From Strobilurus pachycystidiatus (Eukaryota; Basidiomycota; Agaricomycetes; Agaricales; Physalacriaceae): 64,000 bases of DNA. Where the stretch lies: positions 2,976,001 through 3,040,000 of the forward strand of contig JAHLMK010000003.1 of the NCBI GenBank assembly GCA_019915135.1, in the 5' to 3' direction. Shown piece by piece: positions 1-11,760 of the stretch. Within the stretch, counting starts at the first letter, position 1. Each line of letters starts with the position of its first letter. The notes beneath the pieces are model-generated. The model saw nothing but the letters and a program-made list of their open reading frames with translations. It had not been told where the DNA came from and did not search any database. A program made the position numbers and the translations under genes.

Positions 1-285
1 AATCAAATCGCAACTTTGTACTTCTAGCACGGAAATCAACAATGTACAGTTCTCAAGGAAAAGATTGGAATGACTTCCGTCGAAAGAGGCCTTGGTAGAT
101 TCACAATTTCAGATACATACTTAGTCTACAACAACCAAACCTAACGCCACAAACAATTAAACAAGCAGAAAGTCCACACCCATGAAGCCTACGAAGTTAC
201 ATATATAGAGGTAGGTATAAAGGTTGGTATAGAGGTGTATTAAACAAACCGTTGCCACGAAAAGTGAATAGAACCATTCCGGTTC
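1..285. other. Non-coding, 3' side of the first gene
   Basis: I see no supported gene here. The stretch is AT-rich and lies downstream of the stop codon of the minus-strand regulator gene, so it probably holds its 3' untranslated region. Confidence 0.4.
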
Positions 286-2931
286 CTACACATAATTCGA
301 GATACCATCACTACCAGGAGAAGAATTTGTCGTGGGAGGCTGCATATTCCACAGCAGAGACGGTCGCGTCCCGTTTCGTCCGCCTTGGTTGTCCAATGGC
401 GGACTGATTGGGAACGGTGCCGATGACCCATCTTCGGATTGTATGGCATCTTTACTCCAAAGCGTCGAAGACGAGAAAGGGTAAAGCGGTACACCAACTT
501 CCAGCGGCTGTTTCTGGGCTGTCATCCTGACTATCTCTCGCATCAAGCCCTGAAGTAACCTCTCTTGACGAGCTGAAGGATGTATAAGCATCGTGGGACC
601 TCTTCACAGTAATTTGAAAGACTGACTTCCGATGGGTGAGCGTTGTCCATACGCCAGCATAGCGAATCTGAGGAGTTCGTCGGCGAAAATACTTGTAACC
701 GCCGTGCAGAACGACGTACCTTAGAACGTTGATCTCACCCCAAACAGTGGACTCTCTGTCGGTGTCGCCGATCTCGATGAAATATTTGCAGAGTTGTACC
801 TGCACAACAGCGGCGAGATACCAACAAATCTGGACAAAAAGTATGAGCTCTTGGTGTGGCGCTTGTTATCTGCGACCGACCGTGACAAAGGGGTGCAACC
901 TCGTGATGTCAAGCGAAGTCGCTGACAACATGTAATATGCAGCCAAGATGCTCCGTGCAGAGTTGACACAGCGTGAAGTGGACACACAGTGTGAATCAGT
1001 GAAATCCAGGTAAGGGTTGTGCAGTGTAATTGTGGCCCTAACCACCAGTGGGTCAGACAATAGACAAAACAAGTTTCGACGGACTTACGCGTGAGGGACG
1101 ATATGAACCATGTACAGGTCTGTGTCCAATGAACCCCCCTCGGGCGCGTCGGTCACGCCGGAGTTGTTCTTGTAGATGTGTGGGAGATTCTCGAGAAAGT
1201 CGACACAGACCAACTTGTCCAGTGCGTCAAAGCCTTCCAGGAAGAAGGGATTCTGGTTTTTACTTGGAGCTGTCGCAGCTCGCAAGCTCCCTCGGACGTT
1301 GAAATCTGTGACGCGGCCAAAGAGCATGATAGCCTTGATCAACAGAAGAAAGCTATCCGTGTATTGCGGGGGGTGCCGGATGAACACATCGGGAGTTGAT
1401 AGATCTTGAGGATTACTTGGTATCGCAACCTGCCAAGAACTCGTCAGCTTAGCATCAGGACCAACAAGGGTATCAACTGACCTCAGATTCGAAGTCTTCG
1501 TTGCGCAATGGGAGCTCAGTTCCAAGGTCTCGTTCGTCAACCGCGTGGATCCAACCGCCGACGGAAGCAATACGATCGAAGACAATAGTCATCCACCATG
1601 TACGCCGCCGTGACTCTAGGTCGCGAAGGTCTTTTGGAGGGGCGAGGTATGCGCCAGGAGAACTGTTTCCATGTGTCGAAAACGTGCCAGGATAATTCAG
1701 ACGAAGAGGCACCGCGACACGAGTTTGGAAGCCGGCAAATATCCAGACTTCCACCCACCGTCCTTCTTGGTAAAAGTACCAGGACAACAGGATACACGCT
1801 TGCATGACGCAAAATATGTCTTCTCCGCTTGCCATGGTCTTGTCTATATAATGGCGGGTTTTGCCTGCGTGAAATTCGGCGAACTGGTCGCGACGAGTCC
1901 CATCAGGCAGAGTTACCACATTCTGCGGTGACCATCTGGAGGCGACCGTACACTGTCAACAGTTAGTATCGTGATCAACAAGCGATGCGAGACGAGCTCA
2001 ACTATTGCATGAAGAATCGCAGAATGTGGGAACCCGGGGTCGCGCGGTGACAACAGCATTGAAGTTAGAAACGATGGCTGGTGCAGTACTCTCGAACCAC
2101 AGGGATCGCAACGGAAGAACACATCAATGCTACAGAGGGGGAAACATTGAGAAGGGCAATTGAATGGTCAAATGTCGGACTGACTAGTGGTTTAATGTTG
2201 TAGGATCAGGAAGGTCTGGATTCCACCCTGAGAATAGTAGGTCCATGAAGGGATCTGACTGCTTCGAGCTTGAGTCTCCAGCGGCGCGCAATTCCGGGCT
2301 CCCGCTCTCGCTTCTGAAGCGGGCTTCCGGGCTGTCTGCGGAGGTGGTGACCACATTCATCAGTGATGCATGGGGCAGTGATATGCCGCCGTTATCTGCG
2401 AGTGGTCTGGGAACCTTGGGCGGCGTTGATTTACTGCCACGAGATGGAGCTACAGCAGGGGAGGTCGATCTGCCTTGTTGTTCGTAGAGTTTCCCTTTCA
2501 ATTGGACTGGGAGTGTCAGAATTGAGCACCATCGAGCCACAGACATATCAGACTCACTAATTTGCGATTCAAGTTGGCGGATTTTGTCCACTGGGTCAGT
2601 GTCTGGTGCCAAGGTTAGGCCTTCGACAGGATCATAAGAACATTGTGGTTCGGTTGGGTGTCTGCGAGTAGGTCAGTGACTGACTTGCGCTACATCCGAC
2701 AGGCTTACGCGTATCCGACTGGTGCTGGAACGCTTATCAGGGCTTGCCATTGCCTGTCAATCGTTTATGAGATATTCCATCCACATCGGAGAATAAACCG
2801 CACTTGACGCAAGTGCCGCAATGTGGACGTTGGGCGTCACATTTTAGCTTGCGTTTCCTGCATGAACGACAAGCTTGGTTTCGTCGGAGAGCAGGGCGCC
2901 CAGGTGCTGGGGCGGTAGGTTGCTTTGGCAT
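286..2931 (-). CDS. Zn(II)2Cys6 transcription factor with Fungal_trans domain
   Basis: Likely nuclear DNA-binding regulator. The first exon (2931 downward) starts MPKQPTAPAPGR and carries the zinc cluster ACRSCRKRKLKCDAQRPHCGTC. The sixth cysteine comes after two introns in PQCSYDP (around 2620), giving the long last spacing typical of basidiomycete members. A middle-homology (Fungal_trans, PF04082) region follows: RRRTWWMTIVFDRIAS near 1590, then LHNPYLDFTDSHC and SATSLDITRLHPFV near 930-1010. The last exon, ending at 286, is inferred from an open frame with MLIHPSARQERLLQG. Total length is about 700 residues over roughly nine exons. The final joins (about 590-810) need a very short intron and are uncertain. 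It is closely similar in plan to the regulator at 15743-18538. Target genes are unknown; the nearby P450 and YjbQ-family gene are candidates by position only. Confidence 0.85.
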
Positions 2932-3804
2932 GGAATGGGAGGCTTGGGTAGAGGTAGGCCGTATCGCGTGATTTAACGGTCGTCAGGAAGATCAGAAGGC
3001 CTGTTGCGAGGAAACAAGGATATAGGTCGGGAGGCTGGCGGAATAATCAGCTCTCTGACTCCTCGTTTGAAGTGGAGTGAAAAGGCAAATGCTGAGACGA
3101 TGGAAGTTTGAATCAAAGACACCCAGCTGGACCATATATAATCGGCCCGCACGTGGACTCAACCTGATCCTTCAACAATTGAATATGGATCTACGTAGAT
3201 CTCCCTCTTGATGAGCCTCTCCCTCTTAGTGAGCCTCTATGTAAATGTATATCAATGCCAAGTATCTACCAGCTACATTCGGGAGCTCTGTAGCTGTGCA
3301 ATAGTGCCGGGAGGAATATCGATTCTATCACAATAGAACAGACTACAGCGATCATCACGTACATACTATCCCTCGGCATCAGTCCTGCACAACGCATACA
3401 TACTGCTGATTCCTGGGGTTCCGCCGTATTTGTAACATCGCCAGAGGCTCAAAGCAGTTATTATCTCCTAGGACTCTCGTTAGGTGAATTCCCTCCTTGG
3501 TAATGGCTTCGGGGTTGCCGTAAAGGAAGCCCGACTCGGAGCCAATGTGCGAGAGGAAGATATTGCTTCACTGTTTCTCCAAGCCTGAGCGGGTCAGGTT
3601 GTGTTTTCCTCTCATCGCTCTCAAACAGGAGAAGACGAATGAAATCATTCTGGGTTCGTTTCATGAGTAGTACTGATTACTGCTTTATACTCCTCCGTCG
3701 GGGCTCACCCGAACTAGAATTGAAGCAGTATCCATGCGGTGTAATCAGGATCTACAAAGCGATAAGTCAACTTCTTTACACTGACTGCAAATAATCAATG
3801 CAAC
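2932..3804. other. Intergenic, no gene seen
   Basis: Some 870 bp between the start of the Zn2Cys6 gene and the end of the YjbQ-family gene, both on the minus strand. The only open frame of note (about 3461-3664, minus) has no recognisable domain. It should contain the promoter of the regulator and the 3' end of the next gene. Confidence 0.4.
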
Positions 3805-4681
3805 CTACATGATCGTTGCCACGACTTGCCGTGTGTGCGCGATGTGGCGAAACTCGGTCAAATAGATACCTACCGGGACAACTTGTTAGAAACATTGAGA
3901 AGGGAGGACGGATCCATGAACAACCTTGCCAAGTGCCCAAGTTCAGGGTCCCATTCCTGATTTACGCACCGTCAGCGCGTTGTTGAGACAGACAAGGAGA
4001 AAATTTCACGTTATGGGGATAGAGATGGTCGGACCGATGAGCGATGCCTTGGTATGCGAGACCCTAGCAGGTTTCCGTATCAACGAGCGCCATTCAAAGA
4101 GCCACTACTCACGAGTCGCTGCGGGGAGGTTGAGAGTAAGGTCAGTTGAGAGTGTGTTACACTCACTCAGGGCCCTCATCTGTATGAAGCCAGCCGAGAC
4201 TCTCTGGTACGACATGATCTAACGCCATGTCCATGTCTAGAGCGGGTTCTCAATGGTTGTTCATATCCAGCATGTCATCTATCACCTTTGCGGACGTCTA
4301 TAATGACACCAACACGTCAATATGAAAGAGCCTGTACACCTGCAGGGCAGACCTTTATCCCAGTTCTCGTTCAATGTCAAGGCGCACGATGTATGTTTGC
4401 TACGACTCGATCTTAAGTCGATAGACACAATTGTGCACGACTGGAGGCGTACATGAAGAGAAACAGCATGCCGACCTATTCCGATAGTTGAGAAACAGAG
4501 GCGCAAAGATAGTGAAGATTCGTACAGCAACGCCGTCGAGTCCTTCTCTTATCTGGGTGCGTACTTTGCTTTCTGAGTCGTTACAAGTCCCTCGAAACAC
4601 AAGTTTCAGCTTACCTTCATCAGTGATGAGATGGCATCCCTTAGCGCGGCGAGCCAAAGTAAAGGTTTTTTGCCAGCCCAT
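3805..4681 (-). CDS. YjbQ/UPF0047-family protein
   Basis: Small beta-barrel protein of about 145-150 residues, the usual family length; bacterial relatives have thiamin-phosphate-synthase-like activity, but the role in fungi is not settled. The first exon reads MGWQKTFTLARRAKGCHLITDE. Later exons give HTSCALTLNENWDKDVRK, DMDMALDHVVPESLGW, LHTDEGPDD, SHTKASLIGPTISIPIT, NGTLNLGTWQ and GIYLTEFRHIAHTRQVVATIM followed by TAG at 3805-3807. These match the family blocks in order, including the metal-binding histidines (HTS, LHTDEG, SH). To keep the reading frame I need a six-base exon at 4113-4118 flanked by introns of 48 and 49 nt. The join between exon 2 (VRTQIREGLDGV) and HTSCALT is the least certain. 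Confidence 0.85.
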
Positions 4682-4872
4682 GGTCGAAGTAAAGATACAA
4701 GCTGATCATCTTCGGCAAAGGTTGACATCATTTGGGTGGAACATCGGTCCGATGTGCGGTTCAAGAAGCCTTCGACGTTCAAGCTTCAAGCTTCAAGACT
4801 GGTTTAAGAACTTTAATTGAGGTTTCCCTGTCGTTCAACTCGCCCTACAGTGCAAGATGTTGGTATTTGAGA

Positions 4873-6593
4873 CTACTGTACACTATTCCATAATTGATCA
4901 ATTGTTTCTCGCATCGAATCCCAGTCCTTCTCGCTCCCAGGCCCTTCAGGTGTAAATACCAGGTTAAATGGTTCGGGGTGGGCATTTGCGCTATGCGTGA
5001 ATGCCAATGTGTCAATAGGGTGCTTCTCATCGACGCTAAGGCTGAAGTAATAGAGAACCAAGGCCGTGTTCAAAAAAACCGAGGCCGTAGCCAAATGCTG
5101 GCCGGGACACACGCGACGTCCAAAGCCAAATGGATAACTCTTGACGTCTGAGCGTAAGTCCCCCTCGGGCGTAAGCCAACGTGATGGATCAAATCTCTCG
5201 GGATCGGGGAAGTAGGCTGGGTCTCTGCCTACACTCCATACGTTTCCAATGACCGTAGATCCCGCTGGAATGATGAACTTATTCTAGAAGGGTCGGTCAG
5301 AGAGGAAATTGCTACGTTTAATGTTCATCTTACCCAAATGATGTCGCGTGTAGCTTTGTGTGGGAAGCCACCAGCAGTAACAGGGCGCCATCGGAAGCTT
5401 TCGTGCACGAAGGCCATGGTGTGAGGAAGAGCGTCCTTGTCGGCGAAGGTCGGGGGCCGACCCAATGCCCGAAGCTCACGTCGGATAGGATCTTGAGTTT
5501 CTGGGTATGCAGCGGCTGCCATCAGGGCAACGCTTATAGCTGAGGCTGTGGTGTCGCTGCCAGCTCCAAACATGCTGCCAGCCAAATAAGCTGTCTCGTC
5601 GTCGCTGAGCCCTAATTCGGCTTGGCGCTCTAAAAGATAACCACCAAAGCTGGGAGGTGGCGCCGGGGAGTCTTTGACCTCTTTCAAAAGATTTTTGAAC
5701 AGAGATAGTTCCTCTGCGTGTCCTTCGCGAAGTGGTCTCAGATATCCTGGAATAAACCTAGCCGGCGGATGAATACTTTCGATACATTATAGATGGACGA
5801 TGATAGATGGACAGACCTGAGGAATGGAAACACATCTACTTTCCATGCACCTGGGCGCATAGCGAAACCCAAACGGGTAAGACATCTGTTCACACTCTGG
5901 ACCTCTGGGTCTTCGAATGACTTGACCATCTTGCCGTACGTTAGAGCCATAACCACGGCAGCGGCGTAGCGCTTCGCGTGGTCTTGGTGTCTTGACGGGT
6001 CTTGAACGAGATCGCGAAGATGTGTAACGGACGCCCTTGTTAGCATATCTTCATACCCCGCTACACTCTGCAATTGCCAAGAAAGACGTAAGAGATTACG
6101 GCTCACAGGGAGGAACTCGAAGGACGCACTTTGGGCTGCAAATGTGCGTGGAGAGCTCTGCGCATCTGGTGGGGTCGCATGAGAACATATCGAAGTAATG
6201 GAAGCTTCGACGGACCTTTTTGAATCTCTCTCCGTGGGGTGTCAGTAGGACTCTCATACCGCCGCTTAGAGTCTCCCCAGCCCCGATACTCCGAGGCCGG
6301 TCGGCCAATGAGGCACCCTCCCGTTCCATGAGTTCTACGGCTGCATCATACCGGCCAATGACAATGATGGTTTCCAATCCTTGCCGCAGACTGAAGACAG
6401 GTCCGTACTCTTGCGTCCACTGCTCGAAGAAGCGGTATGCAAAGTCAGTTGGCCATGTGTTTCCAAGAATGGAGTTCGGAGGAGGGCCAGGAGGTAGATG
6501 GTGTTTACTGCGTCGCAGAGAGGTGAGTACATAGAGGGCGATGCATCCTACGGCTAGAAGGATGACGTGGTCGGCGAGGAAGTTGAGTATCAT
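4873..6593 (-). CDS. Cytochrome P450 monooxygenase
   Basis: Membrane-anchored haem-thiolate monooxygenase, presumably in the endoplasmic reticulum, about 500 residues. The N-terminus has a hydrophobic anchor (FLADHVILLAVGCIALYVL) followed by the proline-rich hinge LPPGPPPNSILGN. The helix I motif is GAGSDTTAS (near 5560), the helix K ExxR is ESFRWRP (near 5390), and the haem loop is FGFGRRVCPGQ with the cysteine ligand (near 5110). The protein ends WNSVQ at 4873. At least four introns separate these blocks. The motif set is complete, so the gene looks functional. The pattern resembles the O-methylsterigmatocystin oxidoreductase-like P450s common in Agaricomycetes; the substrate cannot be told from sequence. 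Confidence 0.92.
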
Positions 6594-6948
6594 GGCGTTT
6601 GATGGGCAATGGAACAGTAACGCGCCTTATGTAGTCGCAAGGACGAAGATCCGTAGATAGCTCTGGCACGTGGTAAAGTCTCAACTCGGTTTTTGCTTCT
6701 CATATGACATACTGAGGCGATCGAACGGGGCTTGAGTAGCGCGTCCGACGCGCACGACTGCGGGCAAGTGATCAGTCGTCTGGGGTAAAATGACATGCGG
6801 GGTTGGCCAATCAAATGTCGTTTTTGCTGGGCCCGTCTTCGTCCCATAGGTTGTAAGTGGCGACACTCATACGATCCGTGTTCAGGTAGATCACTGCGTG
6901 GGGATGGCACCTGCCAGTGGGAAAATGCGACCGGGGATCATGGAAACT
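6594..6948. other. Intergenic, no gene seen
   Basis: About 355 bp upstream of the P450 start and downstream of a small minus-strand gene. Open frames here have no recognisable features; the stretch should hold the P450 promoter. Confidence 0.4.
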
Positions 6949-7364
6949 TCAAGGCTGAGTCAGTAATCTGTCAAGGCCCTTACGGATGGCGCCGCTGCTA
7001 GTCGCCTTTGCGGAGCTAGTCTGTCGATGAGACTCAGACTCGCCTCGGATCATGGTTCCCATGATCACATACAACTCTACCTTCAACTTCAGAGAAAAAG
7101 CGATGAGAAACGATGTAATCTGTGGGAATCGATACTACTCACGCCATTGAAGACTCGTAACGCGTCGCGATTGATGATGTCCTCCTTGAGTTCAAACTTC
7201 ACAGGATCTATAGGAAGAATGAAGCCGGTTCTTGTGTTAGCCGCCGGCAACACACCATTCAAAGTCTGTGTGACAGTGTTAGTAACTAATTCTCTAGCGA
7301 AGAGCTTCAAAATAGAGGCTCGGGCAGTGTTCTACAACGTTAGACGACTTACTTCACTATTCAT
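6949..7364 (-). CDS. Small conserved-looking protein of unknown function (110 residues)
   Basis: I do not recognise this protein. Three exons join cleanly: MNSE (start at 7364), a 17-base intron-like gap, then a 63-residue exon NTARASILKLFARELV...RDALRVFNG, then, after a 62-nt GT...AG intron, VELYVIMGTMIRGESESHR...RLLTQP and a stop at 6949-6951. The middle part (VLPAANTRTGFILPIDPV) looks like a folded domain rather than low complexity. The first junction is doubtful because its intron would be only 17 nt, so the true start may be elsewhere upstream. It diverges from the gene at 7523 across 158 bp. Confidence 0.5.
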
Positions 7365-7522
7365 TGATTCGGCCTGGTGAGGACTGGTGGACCAGGTCGT
7401 GGTTACTGTTTTGATCCACTGGTTGACAAGGTGACTTTTTGATTTGCATCCCGATTGGCTATGTACCAGTGCGTCATCTAAGCCTCACCCTCTTTCCTCT
7501 TCCACGACGACATCGGACAACC

Positions 7523-8704
7523 ATGGCTGATGTGCCACGCGACAGCCTCAGAGCAAGCGTGTTTGATGCCTTTGTAGAGCTTGGACTTTTGGACGAAAAT
7601 AGAGCCATCTCAGATCTGCTTTTTGACGATTTTGAGCCGCCAAGGGATACAGAGGACACCGAAGTCGACGATGCAACACACAGTGCACATGTCCAGACCA
7701 TTGACGAAAGTCCGGGCACTATGACAAACAGTGTAAACTCGACGCCGTCTAAATCACGGCCGTCCAAACTCTCCATGCTTACGTCTCGGTTTTCTCCCAA
7801 GAAAACGCCGCGCAAGGCATCACAGGAGACCGACGAGGGTTATGTCTCCCCTTCGTCGGTCAAACGTCGCTCAGCCCGTCATACGCGTCTGCGGAAACAG
7901 TCTAGTCGAACTGTTGCTGATAACGAGTCGTCTGTCACCGCCTCAAAGGCTCGTCGGTCATTCTTCCGTAGGAGACAGAAGGGTGTGCCACATCCCGATG
8001 GGTTGTCAGACTCGGAGTGGGAGTGGGAAGAGGTGACACGGCCGTCAATGGATGACGCTTCTATGCCGGTCAATAACCCGATGCTCGATGTCGCAAGACA
8101 AGATTTGGCACCGTAAGAATATCTCATACAACAATCCACTATATTGACTAAACATGCTTCCAGAAAATACAAGGCCCTGCGGCGGCCCAAGTCTCTTCGT
8201 GCCATCCCAAAGACCAGATCCACGCGGTCCAATTCCGCAAATTCCTTGCCTTCTTCACCCTTCTTGCTCGTGATTCCCCAATACCCAAGCACCGAAACTA
8301 CACCCAACGACCCTCCTACGCCCGATGATCTCATGCGTCAATACGCCTCTGGAAGACAGCTCTATCCGCTCTCCCTATCCAAGGTTCGGAAAAGCAAGAA
8401 CCTTCTTGACGACGACACACTATTACCTCTATCGCGGGCCCTGTCTTTCCATGGTTCCTCTTCTTCTTCCGTCACACCTTCTGCAGACACAATGATACAA
8501 CAGGCGTCAAATAGTCTATCCAGATCGGTGTCGCTGTCGGCGGCATCACAGCCTTCCTACTCTCAATCAAAGTCTCAGCGTCGTCGACAGATCCCGTTTC
8601 CCACCAAGCCTGTCACATGTGGACCATCAAGCCATGTATCGGATTCAGTCCTGAGGCACACAGATCAAGGCTTTCTCCAGGACGGTCACCCATCGCGTGC
8701 ATGA
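7523..8704 (+). CDS. Ser/Arg-rich protein of unknown function
   Basis: Unknown protein of about 377 residues in two exons. Exon 1 runs from ATG at 7523 (MADVPRDSLRASVFDAFVEL) to 8112; a GTAAGA...CCAG intron (8113-8163) removes an in-frame stop; exon 2 continues KYKALRRPKSLRAIPK and ends at 8704. The first 45 residues (acidic, SVFDAFVELGLLDENRAISDLLFDD) could be a short helical domain. The rest is disordered, with basic clusters (SKARRSFFRRRQK) and serine runs. A nuclear or signalling-scaffold protein would fit, but nothing in the sequence proves it. Confidence 0.65.
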
Positions 8705-9412
8705 GGACTCCCAGTAATCGATACTACACGTACGGTCCTATATATTTCGGAATCTAGTCGATAAAGCTAACCCAAGGATCAAAAATAGAAGAATAAATCC
8801 AGAATCTGAACGGACACACGATATAATTCTGGAGTTTGAGCAGCGGCGACGGCATTTTTGAGGGCGATGCAAAGTGACAGGATGGGTATCACCATCAAGA
8901 CAGAGCACGGCCACTGTAGGATTTCCGCACATCGTCAAGGAAACATAGATGGCGAGGCGAGGCGGAGGGCCAACTTCTTGTATATATAAAGTGCACAGCC
9001 GACAGTGTTTCTGCCTATGCTTTGGTGGCCACTGGATGGCAGTCTCTGAGCTCTCTACGCGGGGTATCACACGAGCCAACGCCGAACATCTTACAGTGTC
9101 TCTCCAGACCGGAGACAGCGTCTCCTGGGACATCATCAATACTTACACCGGAGAGTGCCAGGTAGCGAATCAGTATGATCATAGTCTCTCCCTTATACTG
9201 AAGCATCTTGGCAGACAGATTCGTCTCAATGGACATTGACTAGGGCTTCTGATCAAGCACAGTATCCCTTCTCTACCACCTCGAGCGTCGGACCCCGCGG
9301 TGAAGGTGACTTGAAGATCAATCCCCGTCGCTTTGGAACAGTTACTCCGTCTCACAACGATGCCAACTCAGCTAGGATTTCTTCATCCTCCTCCTCCTCT
9401 CCTCCAGTCCTC
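8705..9412. other. Intergenic, or unresolved small exons
   Basis: About 700 bp between two plus-strand genes. Overlapping open frames exist on both strands (8949-9239 plus, 8738-9236 minus), but none shows a domain or a convincing splice pattern. Upstream exons of the next gene could lie here, because its open frame extends upstream to 9236 without a methionine. Confidence 0.35.
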
Positions 9413-10222
9413 ATGCTCAAGCTTGCAAAACGGAACAAACTTCACAAGGCATCGCGCTCCTTGGATCAGACTATCGATCCACTGAAGGACGTGGACAGGC
9501 CTACTCATCGCCGTTTCTTCTCGGTCACCACACCGAAAAAGTTCAAGCTGTGGGGTTGGATCAGGAAAAAGGAGAAGCACGAAGATGAGGGTGGCGATGA
9601 CGAGCTGGACTTTGACTCTCCCGAGAGACCTGATGATACCCAAAGACTCGTGGCGGAGGCGTTCCAAGAGGCGAGGATAGCAGAGGAGAGGCAACGAAGA
9701 CTACTTGCCGCTGCCGCTCGTCGTCCACCGTCGTCGCTTGGTTCTCACAGCTCCATAGACCGATCCACGCCATCTCCAAATCTTGATCTCTCACTGAGAC
9801 GCGTCCACACAGAGCGCAGAGCGCCAAAACGGCGACCGTCACGGAATGACATGCCTCCACTTCCACCTCCACCGATCCCTCTTCCACCGATCCCACGTGG
9901 TACTTCATTCTACGCCAATCCTCCGGGGCAGGCATCAGCTCCCAGCCTGCTCATACAACCGAGGAAGAGAAAATCGAGTTTGCCGAGCTCTGCGGTTCAT
10001 TCACGTCAGTCGAGTGTGTCGAGCGTGAAGTTCCCAGAGTCAGCGAGGGGCAGGCATTCGAGGGGCAGGCACTCGAGGAGAGAACTCTCTTTCGATTCGA
10101 CTTCATCACCTCAGAGAGGAAAGACCCCGCCGTTTCCCACCACCCCCAGGTCGCTGTCGAGGGCTGGTACTAATTCGGCAACCACTTCGCGCGCACCCTC
10201 GATAGTAGCTGGATACTTTTGA
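9413..10222 (+). CDS. Basic, proline- and serine-rich protein of unknown function
   Basis: Unknown protein of about 269 residues if the first in-frame ATG at 9413 is used (MLKLAKRNKLHKASR). The frame stays open upstream to 9236, so a spliced upstream exon is possible. Visible features are a basic stretch (KKFKLWGWIRKKEKHEDE), a short helical charged segment (AFQEARIAEERQRRLLAAAARR), a polyproline tract (PPLPPPPIPLPPIP, a possible SH3 or profilin ligand) and a duplicated RGRHSRGRHSRR near the C-terminus. It is similar in style to its upstream neighbour at 7523-8704 but not an obvious duplicate. Confidence 0.6.
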   Translation: MLKLAKRNKLHKASRSLDQTIDPLKDVDRPTHRRFFSVTTPKKFKLWGWIRKKEKHEDEGGDDELDFDSPERPDDTQRLVAEAFQEARIAEERQRRLLAAAARRPPSSLGSHSSIDRSTPSPNLDLSLRRVHTERRAPKRRPSRNDMPPLPPPPIPLPPIPRGTSFYANPPGQASAPSLLIQPRKRKSSLPSSAVHSRQSSVSSVKFPESARGRHSRGRHSRRELSFDSTSSPQRGKTPPFPTTPRSLSRAGTNSATTSRAPSIVAGYF

Positions 10223-10671
10223 GATTCTTCTTGACGTGTGTCGATTCCGCTATGTACAATGGCCGCGTACACAGGTAGAGAATTTATGCTAGGACTTTGA
10301 TCACCAGAATGGACGCATAGATTACTTTCAACAAGCTTAGTACCAATAGCTGTTAATATTATAGTATCACCAATCCAGGTTACAGTCATCTATGATGCGA
10401 GATACTATAACGCATTCAAAAGACAACGGCTTTGTGGGTTGTATCCGAAAAACTAATACAAAAGAATCATATGTCGATTTTGCGTACCTTCGACGAAAAG
10501 GATATCTGACCTTCAAAGGTTTGCAAGTTTGGAAAAGCCCACATCGCCAATGCTTATTCTAGAGCTTACGGGTAAGAAGGTCTGACAAAACGTCACAAAG
10601 CGGCGATTAGAGATATTATGATACAGGATATACGGATACAATGAATGTCAGGAATCCCAGGGTTGAAGAAA
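10223..10671. other. Intergenic between convergent genes
   Basis: About 450 bp between the stop of the proline-rich gene and the stop of the minus-strand Yth1 gene. I see no gene; it is AT-rich and probably 3' untranslated sequence of both. Confidence 0.45.
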
Positions 10672-11760
10672 TTACTCTTCAAATTTCCTACGTTCTACGC
10701 CACCGCGACTGCCGGGCACATTGCGATTGCGGCAATGGTTCGCATAGTGTCCCTTCTCACCGCACTATGAAGTTATGAGCACTGAATTGCAAGTCATGTA
10801 GGAACAACATATGCCGCACCTTGAAACAAAGGACCTCGTCCAAATTTCTCCGCGGTCCCATGGCAGATGGATTCCCAGGACCATAAGGTCCTGATGCACC
10901 GCCGCCTCCAGTGAAGTTGCGCTCGAACTCGCCAAATCTACTGTAACCAGGTGGTGGAGGACCTAAATCTCGACTTGGAGGTGCCGGAGGATCATAATCC
11001 TTCTGTGTGGGTAGATTTGGCTTTGGACTATTGGCATGTTACGTTGAACAGCAAGATACGAAGTGACGGTAAGACGACTTACTGCCCTCTCGGACAATCC
11101 GGACAGAACGGGCACATTCCAGTCAGATACAGCTGACAAGCGACTCGTCGAACGTGTTTTCGTGGACAGCCAGGACCTGGGAAGAAGTATGACATTGTTC
11201 TTGCACGTTTGACATAGGAACACGCGATTATACCTAGTTTACAGAAGCCTCTCTTGTAGTCTGGGCACTCGACTTTACGTTCCTTCGGGTGGGCGTACAG
11301 ACATTCATCTCCTGCCGAACAGTAGCCATACTTTGCATACCACCAGCACTCGGGCATACGCCTGAGATTGTATTCGTGCAAGAACTCGCAGGCATCGCCC
11401 TTTTTGCAGAGCCCGCGCAACCAATGCTTACAAACCGTGGAAAGGCGCTCGCGGTCTCTCGGGTGTATGGGCGCTGGTTTTGGTGGCTGAAAGTTCAACA
11501 GAGAGGGAGTGGTGTGTCGCAGAGGGCAGTGAAGGGGCCCGAGCGGACAACCTGTTGGGGTCAGGGAGAGTCTGCAGATTTGATCGTCTGAAAGCCTCCA
11601 TGTGAATGCGAAAAGGCGAAAAAGCAGGCTCGAACGGACCCTTGTCGAGCTTTAAATTAAGGACGGATTTCGCGTATATTTCCGCTGGAAAGTTGTTTTG
11701 GTGGAACTGGGGATCAATGATGTCCTTGAGGGCGCCAGAGAGAGGGTTGGCGGTGGCCAT
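10672..11760 (-). CDS. yth1: Yth1/CPSF30 mRNA 3'-end processing factor
   Basis: Subunit of the cleavage and polyadenylation factor that reads the poly(A) signal in the nucleus. Exon 1 starts MATANPLSGALKDIIDPQFH at 11760. The next exons carry consecutive CCCH fingers: VCKHWLRGLCKKGDACEFLH, ECWWYAKYGYCSAGDECLYAH, ECPDYKRGFCKLG-PGCPRKH, and ACQLYLTGMCPFCPDCPRG-H, the last completed across an intron. A proline/glycine-rich linker follows, then a CCHC zinc knuckle split by an intron (CFK / CGEKGHYANHC), and the C-terminus VERRKFEE with stop at 10672. The family usually has five CCCH fingers; I find four, with the first apparently missing or degenerate in exon 1. It shares a 223-bp divergent promoter with the P450 at 11984. 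Confidence 0.92.

Noticed and set aside
8738..9239. Overlapping open frames on both strands
   Set aside because: Neither shows a known domain, and no splice choice makes one clearly better than the other.
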